DNA from: Cohnella baijiui
Lineage (GTDB): Bacteria > Bacillota > Bacilli > Paenibacillales > Paenibacillaceae
Length of the DNA stretch: 64,000 nucleotides
NCBI RefSeq assembly: GCF_020731285.1
Contig: NZ_JAJFOW010000031.1
Span: 20,796-84,795, forward strand
Direction of reading: 5' to 3'
Position 1 is the first letter of the stretch. Each line of letters opens with the position of its first letter. A program made the translations under genes and the position numbers. This document shows, in pieces, positions 9,801-18,301 of the stretch. Under the pieces are notes generated by a model. That model saw only the letters and a list, made by a program, of their open reading frames with translations, did not search any database and was not told where the DNA came from.

Positions 9801-12519
9801 AACCATTACGGTAAGCGGTACCTATGAAGGGGTAACGAAACAGGACACGCTGAAAGTAATTTCAAGAGACGGCAAAGTCTATGTCGGCGAAAATATGATC
9901 GGCGCAGCATTGAAAGTGAATGAAAAAGAAACTTATGGCGAGTTTTGCACATTGGAAAAGCTTGGCTATCAAATCGAAGGCAGATCTGCGAAAGGCGGAG
10001 CGATCGGGCTTGACGCTGCACAGATTCAATGGCATGGCGGTATCGTCGATCTGAAAGCGGGCGATAAGTACAAGCCCGTCGTGATTCAAGAAGTCAATAT
10101 GTTTACTTTCAAGGATAACGAAATCGTCACGCCGTATGTAGAACAACCTGCACGGGGAGTGGTTTGGGCCGATGTCACGCTGAACGGCAAGACGTTCACG
10201 ACCAACAAAGTGTTCATGGACCTGTTGCCGTATCAGAATCTTGCCAAGTCTGCTGAAATTACAGCTAGCCACGGCCAGGACGCCGTAAACCGTCTGGTTG
10301 ACGGTAAGACGATTGACGGCATTCATTTTGACCAATCCAAGTGGTCGGCGCCCGCCAATGAACAGGCATGGATTCAATTCAAACTGCCGGCCAAGTCCCA
10401 GTTAACAAGCGTCAATCTTAACTTTAATACCTTAGAGCAAAGTTATATCAACACGCCCAAAACAATCAAAATTAAAACCAGCGATGACGGCGTGATCTGG
10501 AACGATGTCAGCACCGTTAACGGCCCGACGGGCACTGCGTATTTCGGATTTTACAACCAATATCCTTTAAGTACCGATGCGCAGTACGTGAAACTTGTCT
10601 TCGACGCCGGTTCGAACGGTTCGACGATCGATTTGCTCGAAGTGGCCATTAACGGAATCGACAAGTCCCATCTGTTCAACCGCTTCGACTATGTGTACAA
10701 GCCGGTTGATGCAGTCTCAGGCAAATTTGATGTTCAGGCTTATACGGGTGCGGGCGAACTGATGGACATGCAAGACGCCGAGATCACCGCAACAAGCGAC
10801 AATCCGGATGTCATTGCGGTCGGCAATGCCAACCTGCTGACAGCTGTTTCTCAAGGTATGGCCAAGATCAACATCAGGGTCAATATTGGTGGACGTTCTA
10901 TTGATCAAGTGACGTATTTGTCTGTCGACAAGAAAGGGCGTATTTATATTGCTCCCTATTTAAACAAACTGAACGTTACCTTGAATAAAACGACCATTAA
11001 ACCCAATGACCCTATCGTCGCTGCCATTGAAGGATTACTGAGTAATGGCGAACAAGCGGATCTGTCAAGGGCGGCTGTCGAGTATATTTTTAGCGATTCC
11101 AGATTGCAGGTTGTTCCGGGCAGCAATACCATTGTGATGAAAGAAGCTGTCAATCAACCATTCCAGTCGACCGTGAAGGTGAAAGTTATACTGGATGGAG
11201 TCACTGTGGAGTCCAATCAGGCAACCATTATCGGGAAAAGCGAAAATATAGCCGGAATAGCTAACGTAACCGTATCTTCGGTTCGGGATCGAAACGGTGT
11301 CCCTGATGGAAATAATCAGGACGATCGATACCTTGGGGTGAAAGCAACAGATGGAAACAAAGCAACTTCATGGGCAGCGAAACAGGTAGACCAAAGTCCC
11401 TGGATCAAACTCCAATTCCCTTCGCCAGTGAGCATTGGCCGTATTAATCTGGTTGACCGTGGACACTCGATCAATCAAATTGTTGAAGGGCTTTTGGAAT
11501 GGGAAGGCGGCAGCAAGAAGGTGACCGGTATCCAATGGGAAGGCCAACCGGATAACACCGTGGCTTTTGAAACCCCGATCACGACGAGCTGGATTAAGTT
11601 TACCATCGATCCTGACAACAAGTACAACAATCCAAGCGGAGCGGAATGCGGGTTGGCGGAATTCGGGGTTTATGAGGCGCAGCAACCGTTTGAAAAGACA
11701 ATCGTAGACTACAAATCGGTTGCTGTAGATACGAACATAGGCGATATCCCGTCACTGCCTGCGCAGGTGGAAGCCGTATATAACGACAGCACGACAGGGT
11801 TGGTCGACGTTGCCTGGGAGCCAATAACGGCCGACAGGGTCGCAAATATGGGCTGGTTTACCGTTGACGGACACGTTGCAGGAACGCCGGTCAAAGCGAA
11901 AGCGGTCGTCAGAGTCGTCGACAAGCAACCGCCGACGACTACCGATAATGCGCCGAGCGGCTGGGTCAACCATGATGTCACGGTTCTTTTAAGCGCCACG
12001 AACGTCGGAACGGGAGTGGACGAAACCTTCTACCAGGTAGACGACGGCGAAGTGCGGACTGGAAATGAGTTCGTATTGTCCGAAGAAGGCGTTCACAAGA
12101 TTGTTTATTGGAGCGTAGACAAGGCTGGCAATGCGGAGGAACCGCGAACGGCAACGGTGATGATCGACAAGACGGGGCCGGAGCTCGCCATCGAGCTGGA
12201 TCAAACGACGTTATGGCCGGCGAACCACAAAATGGCGACCGTGAAGGCTGCGCTGAAAGCGAGTGACGCCGGGGCGGGGGTGAAATCCGTCGTGCTGACC
12301 TCCATTACGTGCAACGAACCCGACAGCGAACTAGACGATATTCAAGCGAACATCGGCTCGGAAGACACCACGTTCGGTCTGCGCGCCGAGAGATTGGGCG
12401 AAGGCACGGGGCGCGTTTATACGATCACCTACACGGCGACCGACAACGCAGGCAACCAGACGGTTGCGACCGCGACCGTCACGGTGCCTCACGATCAGTC
12501 GGGACATTCCGGCAAGTAA
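6808..12519 (+). CDS. Large secreted multidomain protein with GH29-like catalytic domain
   Basis: A secreted 1903-residue carbohydrate-active protein. Domain order from sequence: signal peptide (1-33), F5/8-type C (discoidin) domain about 75-205, a PA14/jelly-roll-like stretch about 270-380, an Ig-like putative domain about 430-515, a GH29-like catalytic region about 522-925 (YLYFDGP near 650 fits the nucleophile Asp position), Big_2 Ig-like domain about 950-1020, two more discoidin domains (about 1145-1290 and 1480-1630), further Ig-like parts and an OmpL47-like Ig region to the end. The usual His-Trp-Gly motif of GH29 is not visible, so the catalytic part is divergent. Just past the stop, another frame reads MTAEAAQILLRDAQGLL, like the tail of such proteins, hinting at a C-terminal frameshift. 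AAGGAGG precedes the ATG. Confidence 0.75.
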   Translation: MVKVCKKITSVILVASMVLTSFLFGFPHETVYAQQTAGNAPFINSWLVSGPFDSAAAEKIYGCEASEIVNYAPLASEITASSSTLAVNPVSYLVDGSTRNQWVTENDSSPWVNLKWKDPIALNEVRIAQWGDSRHVNNGYHLTFTLQDGSKVESGQVNSASPDPSEPTVYTIPSGLNNVVEMKVEIDKGRTPYPSITGISEIEVYNRAASTPGESAAISPKIGEPLSFGDESRKWEYFDDRIYNRNYDDYQDLYGYYKVKKGIDTRNKYVYANTYVYSPAAQQAYFNVGASGSYRLYVNDKCVTQPTTPVEVQKDLTKQVIQLKQGWNKMMIQIKHTYTEDVNANGVPVAKDQNVAYLGFYGRVADQYGNKINGLVQSVTGESNALEIVTQGLSTGDAIQTPLPANNMPLGYKEWPYVWNKSITANKYGVAASAFQFMAAGGAPGYTWSIVKGKLPDGLELNPDGTIADGLVNGKVDLNSNKGIISINSEPGDYHFTVQVADSNGTKATKEFTITVKERPNKWFEEGRVGALSHTIVTYGYFDDPNFSADLWAERAKRQGHSLVSIEALQQNYYWPSKFADPQHDRQKYYPKDGNGQVVDGLKPFEEAVKRYGMKFGLYYATEGGGLQHFSTDVFVQNIEDLISRYDPAYLYFDGPQAMPNANFDVMFSMVRNYGDDIIINSNAWGAEYGDPDLRTVEASHIYASAGANHLVKRTTMEPWKSVHTKNNYTPYYAKRDDYRQVAKEMIMNAGRGYVDNNDQMPLMSRGTNWDSPEDVATRYPKSIQEFIDVREGLASWFAPEGKPERHESTTGTMPYFLAGYGYEDDGKGNYEKFAFPNSTTGPQWGYATYRDNNIYLHIMKGPDGKKGFDAIPSKTLTIRAIKDKVTAVTWLNEDVPATSFVQNGDSLTIDLANVQEDPIDTIIKIVTDSAERKYTLTNVVATGKQLTPSSIQINSEGYMTYPALKVKLTGLAYVSANPEIATVNDNGIVTPVSNGTTTITVSGTYEGVTKQDTLKVISRDGKVYVGENMIGAALKVNEKETYGEFCTLEKLGYQIEGRSAKGGAIGLDAAQIQWHGGIVDLKAGDKYKPVVIQEVNMFTFKDNEIVTPYVEQPARGVVWADVTLNGKTFTTNKVFMDLLPYQNLAKSAEITASHGQDAVNRLVDGKTIDGIHFDQSKWSAPANEQAWIQFKLPAKSQLTSVNLNFNTLEQSYINTPKTIKIKTSDDGVIWNDVSTVNGPTGTAYFGFYNQYPLSTDAQYVKLVFDAGSNGSTIDLLEVAINGIDKSHLFNRFDYVYKPVDAVSGKFDVQAYTGAGELMDMQDAEITATSDNPDVIAVGNANLLTAVSQGMAKINIRVNIGGRSIDQVTYLSVDKKGRIYIAPYLNKLNVTLNKTTIKPNDPIVAAIEGLLSNGEQADLSRAAVEYIFSDSRLQVVPGSNTIVMKEAVNQPFQSTVKVKVILDGVTVESNQATIIGKSENIAGIANVTVSSVRDRNGVPDGNNQDDRYLGVKATDGNKATSWAAKQVDQSPWIKLQFPSPVSIGRINLVDRGHSINQIVEGLLEWEGGSKKVTGIQWEGQPDNTVAFETPITTSWIKFTIDPDNKYNNPSGAECGLAEFGVYEAQQPFEKTIVDYKSVAVDTNIGDIPSLPAQVEAVYNDSTTGLVDVAWEPITADRVANMGWFTVDGHVAGTPVKAKAVVRVVDKQPPTTTDNAPSGWVNHDVTVLLSATNVGTGVDETFYQVDDGEVRTGNEFVLSEEGVHKIVYWSVDKAGNAEEPRTATVMIDKTGPELAIELDQTTLWPANHKMATVKAALKASDAGAGVKSVVLTSITCNEPDSELDDIQANIGSEDTTFGLRAERLGEGTGRVYTITYTATDNAGNQTVATATVTVPHDQSGHSGK

Positions 12520-12613
12520 AGAGCAGTGACGTACAGGGTCAAAGCGGGAAGCACATGACTGCCGAAGCGGCGCAGATTTTGCTACGAGATGCACAGGGTT
12601 TGCTGACCAAATA

Positions 12614-12669
12614 GTTCTGATTCAAGAGGGGCGGCACTTCCGCTCCTCTTTTTTCTCGAAGATCGGAAA
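12614..12669 (+). repeat. Terminator-bearing repeat, copy 1
   Basis: About 56 bases nearly identical to 15750-15806. It contains an intrinsic terminator: stem AAGAGGGGCGG / CCGCTCCTCTT followed by a T-run (12624-12654), closing the GH29-like gene. The matching bases extend beyond the hairpin on both sides, so this is a duplicated segment and not just similar terminators. Confidence 0.75.
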
Positions 12670-12710
12670 TTTAACAAAAACAAATATGTAAAAAACTCGG
12701 GCGGAATGTG

Positions 12711-13523
12711 TTACCTCACGCTTTTCACATAATCTTTCGGCAGAAGCCCCACCTTTTTCTTGAACATCCGCAGAAAGCTCGTGTAGTCGTTGAAACCCGA
12801 TTTCAAACAAGCTTCCATCACATCGCATCCCTCTACAAGCAGTTTTTTGGCCATTCCGATCCGTTTGGATACGATATATTCGTGGATCGTGCTGCCCGTA
12901 TGCTTTTTGAACAGCTTGAGCATGTAATATTTATTGATATAGAACTTCTGCTCCAAGCAGTCAAGCGATAAATCCTGATCCAGATGCAGCTCGATATAAT
13001 CGAGAACGGGCGTTAACTTGTGATGCGTTTCCATTCCGGTGCTCGGCGGCTGCTGTTTGAACAGACGATTAATCAAAACCAGTATTTCCATAAAGCAGCC
13101 GAGTTTCAAGATGGCATCGCCATCCGCCGGGTTATTCTGGAAATATTCGTATTTCTGGAACAGGTTCGACATCAACGACGTTTCCTTAGGATCCATCGCC
13201 AATTTATTACGCTGGCCGTTCGGACGATTATAGAAGCAGTCCAGAGGATTGAATCTATCCGTTTGGAAGAGCTCGGCCATCGCCGGCGTGAACTCGATTG
13301 TAATGCGCTCGTATAGCGCTTCGGTAGAAAAGGAAGGTTTGTGGATTTCATGCTCATTCGTGATGATCAGGTCGCCGAACCGCAGCGGGTAGATCGTCTT
13401 CTCGACGAAATATTTCACGTCCCCTTGAATTAGAAAAAAAATCTCGCACCCGCGGTGCAAATGAAATTCCACATGTGGCTTCGTCCGTTGGACATGCAAG
13501 TAATGGATATGACTATCGATCAT
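12711..13523 (-). CDS. AraC-family transcriptional regulator (cupin + HTH)
   Basis: Predicted sugar-responsive regulator of the divergent oxidoreductase/isomerase genes. Seen: an N-terminal cupin-like sensor (FHLHRGCEIFFLIQGDVKYF, about residues 20-90) and a C-terminal AraC double helix-turn-helix (LDCLEQKFYINKYYMLKLFK and CLKSGFNDYTSFLRMFKKKVG). The frame stays open upstream to 13742, but that part overlaps the opposite gene; the ATG at 13523 (protein starting MIDSHIHYL) gives a normal 270-residue size. No strong ribosome site stands at this ATG; AAGGAG lies further up, so a non-ATG start a few codons earlier is possible. Confidence 0.85.
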   Translation of the reverse strand: MIDSHIHYLHVQRTKPHVEFHLHRGCEIFFLIQGDVKYFVEKTIYPLRFGDLIITNEHEIHKPSFSTEALYERITIEFTPAMAELFQTDRFNPLDCFYNRPNGQRNKLAMDPKETSLMSNLFQKYEYFQNNPADGDAILKLGCFMEILVLINRLFKQQPPSTGMETHHKLTPVLDYIELHLDQDLSLDCLEQKFYINKYYMLKLFKKHTGSTIHEYIVSKRIGMAKKLLVEGCDVMEACLKSGFNDYTSFLRMFKKKVGLLPKDYVKSVR

Positions 13524-13676
13524 ACTCAAATAGGGTGAAAGAATGCGGCTCGGCTCCTTTTTTAATAATGACAATATAGTCCATATTTCAATCAAATAAC
13601 GCAAGGAAATGGATTTAATTAGAGTATATGATAGATCTGATACGACTGAAAAGCATATATGAGGAGGAGAACTGTA

Positions 13677-14870
13677 GTGGCCAACAAAAAGGTGAATGTC
13701 GGTCTTATCGGCTTGAATGGAATGGGAAAAGGCCATCTGCATGATTTGCAGGAAATGGACACCGTCGTGCTGGCTGGCGTATGCGATATCGTCAAAGAAT
13801 ATGCTGATGCCGTTGCTTCAGCATGCAACACCCGAGCCTATTACGATTATAGGGAGATGCTGGACCGAGCGGGATTGGATGCCGTCATCATTGCGGTACC
13901 GCATTATGACCACCCTCAGATCGCCATCGATGCATTCGAACGCGGCATTCATGTCATGACGGAAAAGCCGATTGCCGTCCACGTCAATGACGCCAAGCGT
14001 ATGATTGAGGCGTACGACAGAGCCAAACAACTGGCCCCCGAGCTGCAGTTCGGCATTATGTTCCAGGAAAGGACCTTTCCTTATTACCGCAAAATCAAAG
14101 AGATTCTGGATAGCGGAGAGCTCGGCCGTCTGACACGAGCTACTTGGATCCATACGGAATGGTTCCGTTCCCAAGCCTATTACGACAGCGGAGACTGGAG
14201 GGCCACATGGGCGGGGGAAGGCGGGGGCATCTTGACCAATCAATGTCCGCATACGCTGGACATGTACCAGTGGCTGCTAGGCGTACCTGCCCGCATTACC
14301 GGACATGCGCACATCGGCAAATACCACGATATTGAAGTCGAGGATGAGGTAACAGCCTATTTCGAACATGAGAATGGCATGATCGGACATTTGATCGTGA
14401 CAACCGCCGAGCTCCCGGGTACAAACCGTCTGGAAATCATCGGCGAAAACGGCAAGCTGGTGTATGAGGACCACAAACTCGTTTTGCATAAAAATAAAAT
14501 GTCTATGCTCCAGTATAGCAGGGAAACATCCGAACGATTCGGCAATATGGGACAAGAGCAGATTGAAATTGCGGTAGATACCGAAACGCCTGTCGGCCAT
14601 CATGTCGTCTCCGAAAAGTTTTTCGAACGGATACGGACCGGACAGGGAGAACTGATAGCGGAAGGAACGGAAGGCATCCGCTCTCTTACGATCGCGAACG
14701 GCATCATGCTGTCCTCTTTCCAGAAACGTACGGTTGATGTGCCGATCGACGGCGATGCTTTCGAAGCCAAGCTACAAGAGCTCATTCGGACTTCCAGATA
14801 CGTGAAAAAAGCGGCAGTAATCCCTCCTATCCATGAAGATTTCTCAAAATCTTTCGGCACTAAGCTGTAA
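13677..14870 (+). CDS. Gfo/Idh/MocA family oxidoreductase
   Basis: NAD(P)-dependent sugar or inositol dehydrogenase. Seen: Rossmann motif GLIGLNGMGKGH at the N-terminus, EKPIAVHVNDAK near residue 100, and the C-terminal domain with GGGILTNQCPHTLD carrying the usual catalytic His. About 397 residues, normal. The GTG at 13677 is preferred: GAGGAGGAG ends 6 bases before it, while the ATG at 13659 lies inside that site. The sugar isomerase/epimerase gene follows 16 bases later, so the two form an operon; an AraC regulator is divergent. Substrate unknown. Confidence 0.88.
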   Translation: MANKKVNVGLIGLNGMGKGHLHDLQEMDTVVLAGVCDIVKEYADAVASACNTRAYYDYREMLDRAGLDAVIIAVPHYDHPQIAIDAFERGIHVMTEKPIAVHVNDAKRMIEAYDRAKQLAPELQFGIMFQERTFPYYRKIKEILDSGELGRLTRATWIHTEWFRSQAYYDSGDWRATWAGEGGGILTNQCPHTLDMYQWLLGVPARITGHAHIGKYHDIEVEDEVTAYFEHENGMIGHLIVTTAELPGTNRLEIIGENGKLVYEDHKLVLHKNKMSMLQYSRETSERFGNMGQEQIEIAVDTETPVGHHVVSEKFFERIRTGQGELIAEGTEGIRSLTIANGIMLSSFQKRTVDVPIDGDAFEAKLQELIRTSRYVKKAAVIPPIHEDFSKSFGTKL

Positions 14871-14886
14871 AGGGAGAGGTTTAGGA

Positions 14887-15714
14887 ATGGTTAAAGTGAA
14901 ACTTACGTGTTTTGCAGATGAAATCTCCGCCGAGCTGAGCGAGCAGTTGGATGTGCTGGGACAGGAAGGTTTAAGGCATCTGGAACTTCGCAGCGTGTGG
15001 GGCAAAAATGTACTCAACCTTAACGACGGTGAATTGCTGCTGATCCGTCATACGCTTATGGAACGTGGGTTCCGAATATCTTCCATCGCTTCGCCAATCG
15101 GCAAATATCCGGTCAATGAGGATTTCGCTCCGCAACTGCAAGCTTTGGATGCGGCCGTAAAAGCAGCCCATTTTTTCGAGACGCCTTATATTCGGATATT
15201 CTCCTTTCATCCTCCCGTTCATGAACCGATAACGGATTTTCGGGAAGAAGTACTGAACCGATTGAGCCGCCTAGCCGAGATGGCCGAAAGGAATCAAGTC
15301 ATCCTCATTTTGGAAAATGATTCGAATATGTATGGCAGCACGGATGAAGGAACGCAGGATATTTTCTCGAACTGCCGTTATCCTTCACTCCGCGCGGCGT
15401 TCGATCCTGGCAATTATGTGAATAGCGGCGTTCGGCCCATGACCGATGCTTATCCGAAGATATATGATTCCATTGACTATGTCCATATCAAGGACGCATC
15501 CATCGAACCGAGCCAGTTCGTTCCTGCCGGAGTTGGCGCGGGTGAGATTGCGCAGTTACTGGCAGCGCTGAAATCGCGCGGCTTTGAAGGATTCCTCTCG
15601 GTCGAGCCGCATCTGCACCATTATTTGCCGAACGCCAGCAATCCCGAGCGGGTCGTTACCGCTATTCGCGCTTTAAAATCATTGCTGGATCAGGCGGGGC
15701 AGGAGTGGGAGTAG
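14887..15714 (+). CDS. Sugar phosphate isomerase/epimerase (xylose isomerase-like TIM barrel)
   Basis: A metal-dependent TIM-barrel enzyme likely interconverting a keto sugar made by the preceding dehydrogenase. Seen: LILENDSN, FDPGNYVNSG, YVHIKDAS and LSVEPHLHHY, which hold the expected Glu, Asp, His and Glu metal ligands. 275 residues. The ATG at 14887 has AAAGGGAGAGG just upstream; the longer frame from 14833 runs into the previous gene. Co-transcribed with the oxidoreductase. A terminator copy follows. Confidence 0.85.
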   Translation: MVKVKLTCFADEISAELSEQLDVLGQEGLRHLELRSVWGKNVLNLNDGELLLIRHTLMERGFRISSIASPIGKYPVNEDFAPQLQALDAAVKAAHFFETPYIRIFSFHPPVHEPITDFREEVLNRLSRLAEMAERNQVILILENDSNMYGSTDEGTQDIFSNCRYPSLRAAFDPGNYVNSGVRPMTDAYPKIYDSIDYVHIKDASIEPSQFVPAGVGAGEIAQLLAALKSRGFEGFLSVEPHLHHYLPNASNPERVVTAIRALKSLLDQAGQEWE

Positions 15715-16051
15715 CCGATGACGATATCGGTGCAATCTTCAGCCGAATCGTTCTGATTCAAGAGGGGCGGACTTCCGCTCCTCTTTTTTTCTCGAAAATC
15801 GGAAAATGTTTGATAATTCCGTCGCTTCTGATATATCCATTTTTGCAGAAGTTTTTTATTCACGGGATCGTATTGGGATCTGTCAAAGAATAGAGTGAAC
15901 TGGTTATGGTGACCGCCTTCTAATTTCTGAGAAATGTATGAAAATCGTAGCTGCTCTCCTCCCTGATACGAAGGATTGTTAGGATTTCAATGTTCACGAC
16001 AGCCTTGGAGATTGATACGTTGGGTTCATATCAGACAACCGGAGGCTAAGC
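15715..16051. other. Intergenic stretch with terminator repeat
   Basis: Holds the second copy of the terminator repeat (15750-15806). The remaining bases up to the GH2 gene show no coding potential, only a GGAGG ribosome site before the ATG at 16052. No clear copy of the shared upstream element is present here. Confidence 0.6.
15750..15806 (+). repeat. Terminator-bearing repeat, copy 2
   Basis: Near-identical to 12614-12669 (GTTCTGATTCAAGAGGGGCG at its start, one base shorter loop, one extra T in the run). Hairpin plus T-run at 15760-15789 ends the oxidoreductase/isomerase operon. The pair brackets the AraC/oxidoreductase/isomerase module in direct orientation. Confidence 0.75.
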
Positions 16052-18280
16052 ATGAGAAAAACGGTTCCATTGAACAACGATTGGCGATTTACCGAAGTCT
16101 TCGAGGAAGCGTTTATCAAGGAAGATTTTGACGACACTCCATTCCAGACCGTCAACCTGCCGCATACCAACAAAGAGGTTCCCTATAGTTATTTTGATGA
16201 GAAAATGTATCAATTTGTATCCTGCTATCGAAAGGAATTATTTGTTCCAAAGCAGTATCAGGACAACAAAATATTCATTGATTTCGAAGGGGTCATGTGC
16301 TTCGCGAAGGTTTACCTGAATTCGAAGCTGATAGGTGAGCACAAGGGAGGGTATACGCCATTCTCCTTTGACATCACGGATGTTGTGCGCTTCGAGACGG
16401 CGAATACCTTGGTTGTCATGGTTGATTCGACGGAACGGAAAGATATTCCGCCATTCGGAAACGTTGTAGATTACTTGACCTATGGAGGCATCTACCGGGA
16501 AGTAAGCTTAAGAATCGTGGACAGCGTGTTCATTGACAACGTCAGGCTGGAGTCCATGAATCTGTTGTCAAATGAAAAAAAGCTGAAAGCAGAGATCTGT
16601 TTGTCAAATCATACAAGAGCAAGCGGATCCGCTTCCATCTCCGTGAAAGTGAAGGACAAGGGTAACGAGGTCGGGATGACGTCGCTCATGGTTCCAATCA
16701 GCGAGTCGGCGGAACACACTGCGGAATTGGTGCTTGATCTGGATGAATCGATTGAACTGTGGGATCTGGAAAACCCGAAGCTCTATGATGTCGAAATAAC
16801 ATTGCAGTGCGGCGACTATGTTGACCTATATGAACGGCGTTTCGGCTTTCGGGATGCCGTTTTCAAAAAGGATGGATTTTATCTCAACGGCAGGAAACGA
16901 AAATTATACGGTTTAAACAGGCATCAATCGTTTCCTTACGTCGGGTATGCCATGCCGAAGAGAGTTCAGAGAAAAGACGCCGACATTTTGAAGTACGAAT
17001 TGGGACTGAATATGGTAAGAACATCGCATTATCCGCAGTCGAGGCATTTTCTTGACAGGTGTGATGAAATCGGGTTGTTGGTGTTTGAGGAGATTCCCGG
17101 GTGGCAATATATCGGAGATGAAGAGTGGAAGGAAGTTTCGAAGACGAATGTGATCGAAATGATCAAGAGGGATTGGAATCACCCATCCATTGTATTATGG
17201 GGCGTACGAATCAATGAGTCGCAGGACGACCATGACTTTTATCAGGCTACGAATGCATTGGCACGTCATACCGACCCGTCGAGGCAGACCGGCGGTGTGA
17301 GAGCCATAAACAACAGCGAGCTTCTGGAAGATGTCTATACGATGAATGACTTTATCCACGATGGCGGCGAAGTCGTCTTACGAGATCAGAAAGAGATCAC
17401 GGGTCTTCCGGAAAATGTACCCTATTTGGTTACGGAATATAACGGGCACATGTATCCGACCAAAAGGTTCGACAGCGAAGAAAGACAGATGGAGCATAGC
17501 GTAAGGCATCTCAGAATCATCAATGCGGCAGCTATGGACGATTATATCAGCGGCGCCATCGGATGGTGCGCCTTTGACTATAATACCCATAAGGACTTTG
17601 GTTCGGGAGACCGTATTTGTCACCACGGAGTTATGGACATGTTCAGAATACCCAAATTCGCCGCATACGCATACAAGAGTCAAATCGAGTCGCAAAGAGA
17701 AGTGGTGCTCGAGCCCGTGACCGTATTCGCCAGGGGGGAGAGGTGTATCGGAGGGGTAACGCCTCTCGTGGTGATGACCAATTGCGAATATGTGGATTTT
17801 ATGTACGGCGGTGAACTTGTCGGGAGATTCTATCCTGCAAAAGACCGTTATCCGGGTTTAACCCACCCTCCGGTCATCATTGACGAAATGCTGGGGGAAT
17901 GGGGGATGGCGTGGAGAAGCGGGGAATTCGTCGGTTATCTCGATGGAAAAGAAGCCAAACGCAAAAAATATAGCGAGGCGCCAATAGCTTCAAAACTCAT
18001 TGCTTCGGCGGACGATCAAGTTCTTTCATCCGGGGATATGGATGCAACCAGAATTGTATTCCAGATCGTGGATCAAGAAGATAATCTGATTCCGTATATC
18101 AACGAGACTATTAAAATACTTGTAACTGGTGACGGCGAGTTGATCGGGCCGAGTGAAATCAGCTTGGTTGGCGGTTGCATCGCAGCATGGGTAAAAACAA
18201 AAGGTGTGAAGGGCGAAATTGCGATCGCCGCAACTTGCTCCCGATTTAGCGCGAATGAGCTTGTCATCCAAGTCGATTAG
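16052..18280 (+). CDS. Glycoside hydrolase family 2 (beta-galactosidase/glucuronidase-like)
   Basis: Cytoplasmic exo-glycosidase. Seen: GH2 sugar-binding N-terminal domain (about 1-165), Ig-like middle domain (about 165-275), TIM barrel with GLNRHQSFPYVGYAMP, acid/base Glu in WGVRINES (about residue 387) and nucleophile Glu in LVTEYNGHMYP (about 461), then a C-terminal Ig-like part. 742 residues; no signal peptide. GGAGG precedes the ATG. It is followed after 21 bases by the DUF5054 gene, so both are one operon. Sequence alone does not separate galactosidase from glucuronidase or other GH2 activities. Confidence 0.85.
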   Translation: MRKTVPLNNDWRFTEVFEEAFIKEDFDDTPFQTVNLPHTNKEVPYSYFDEKMYQFVSCYRKELFVPKQYQDNKIFIDFEGVMCFAKVYLNSKLIGEHKGGYTPFSFDITDVVRFETANTLVVMVDSTERKDIPPFGNVVDYLTYGGIYREVSLRIVDSVFIDNVRLESMNLLSNEKKLKAEICLSNHTRASGSASISVKVKDKGNEVGMTSLMVPISESAEHTAELVLDLDESIELWDLENPKLYDVEITLQCGDYVDLYERRFGFRDAVFKKDGFYLNGRKRKLYGLNRHQSFPYVGYAMPKRVQRKDADILKYELGLNMVRTSHYPQSRHFLDRCDEIGLLVFEEIPGWQYIGDEEWKEVSKTNVIEMIKRDWNHPSIVLWGVRINESQDDHDFYQATNALARHTDPSRQTGGVRAINNSELLEDVYTMNDFIHDGGEVVLRDQKEITGLPENVPYLVTEYNGHMYPTKRFDSEERQMEHSVRHLRIINAAAMDDYISGAIGWCAFDYNTHKDFGSGDRICHHGVMDMFRIPKFAAYAYKSQIESQREVVLEPVTVFARGERCIGGVTPLVVMTNCEYVDFMYGGELVGRFYPAKDRYPGLTHPPVIIDEMLGEWGMAWRSGEFVGYLDGKEAKRKKYSEAPIASKLIASADDQVLSSGDMDATRIVFQIVDQEDNLIPYINETIKILVTGDGELIGPSEISLVGGCIAAWVKTKGVKGEIAIAATCSRFSANELVIQVD

Positions 18281-18301
18281 CCGAAAGGGAGGGTTATGGA
18301 T

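Noticed and set aside
15940..15975. A fourth copy of the shared upstream element before the GH2 gene
   Set aside because: GAAAATCGTAG and GAAGG occur, but only 30 bases apart and without the T-run, so the match is not convincing.
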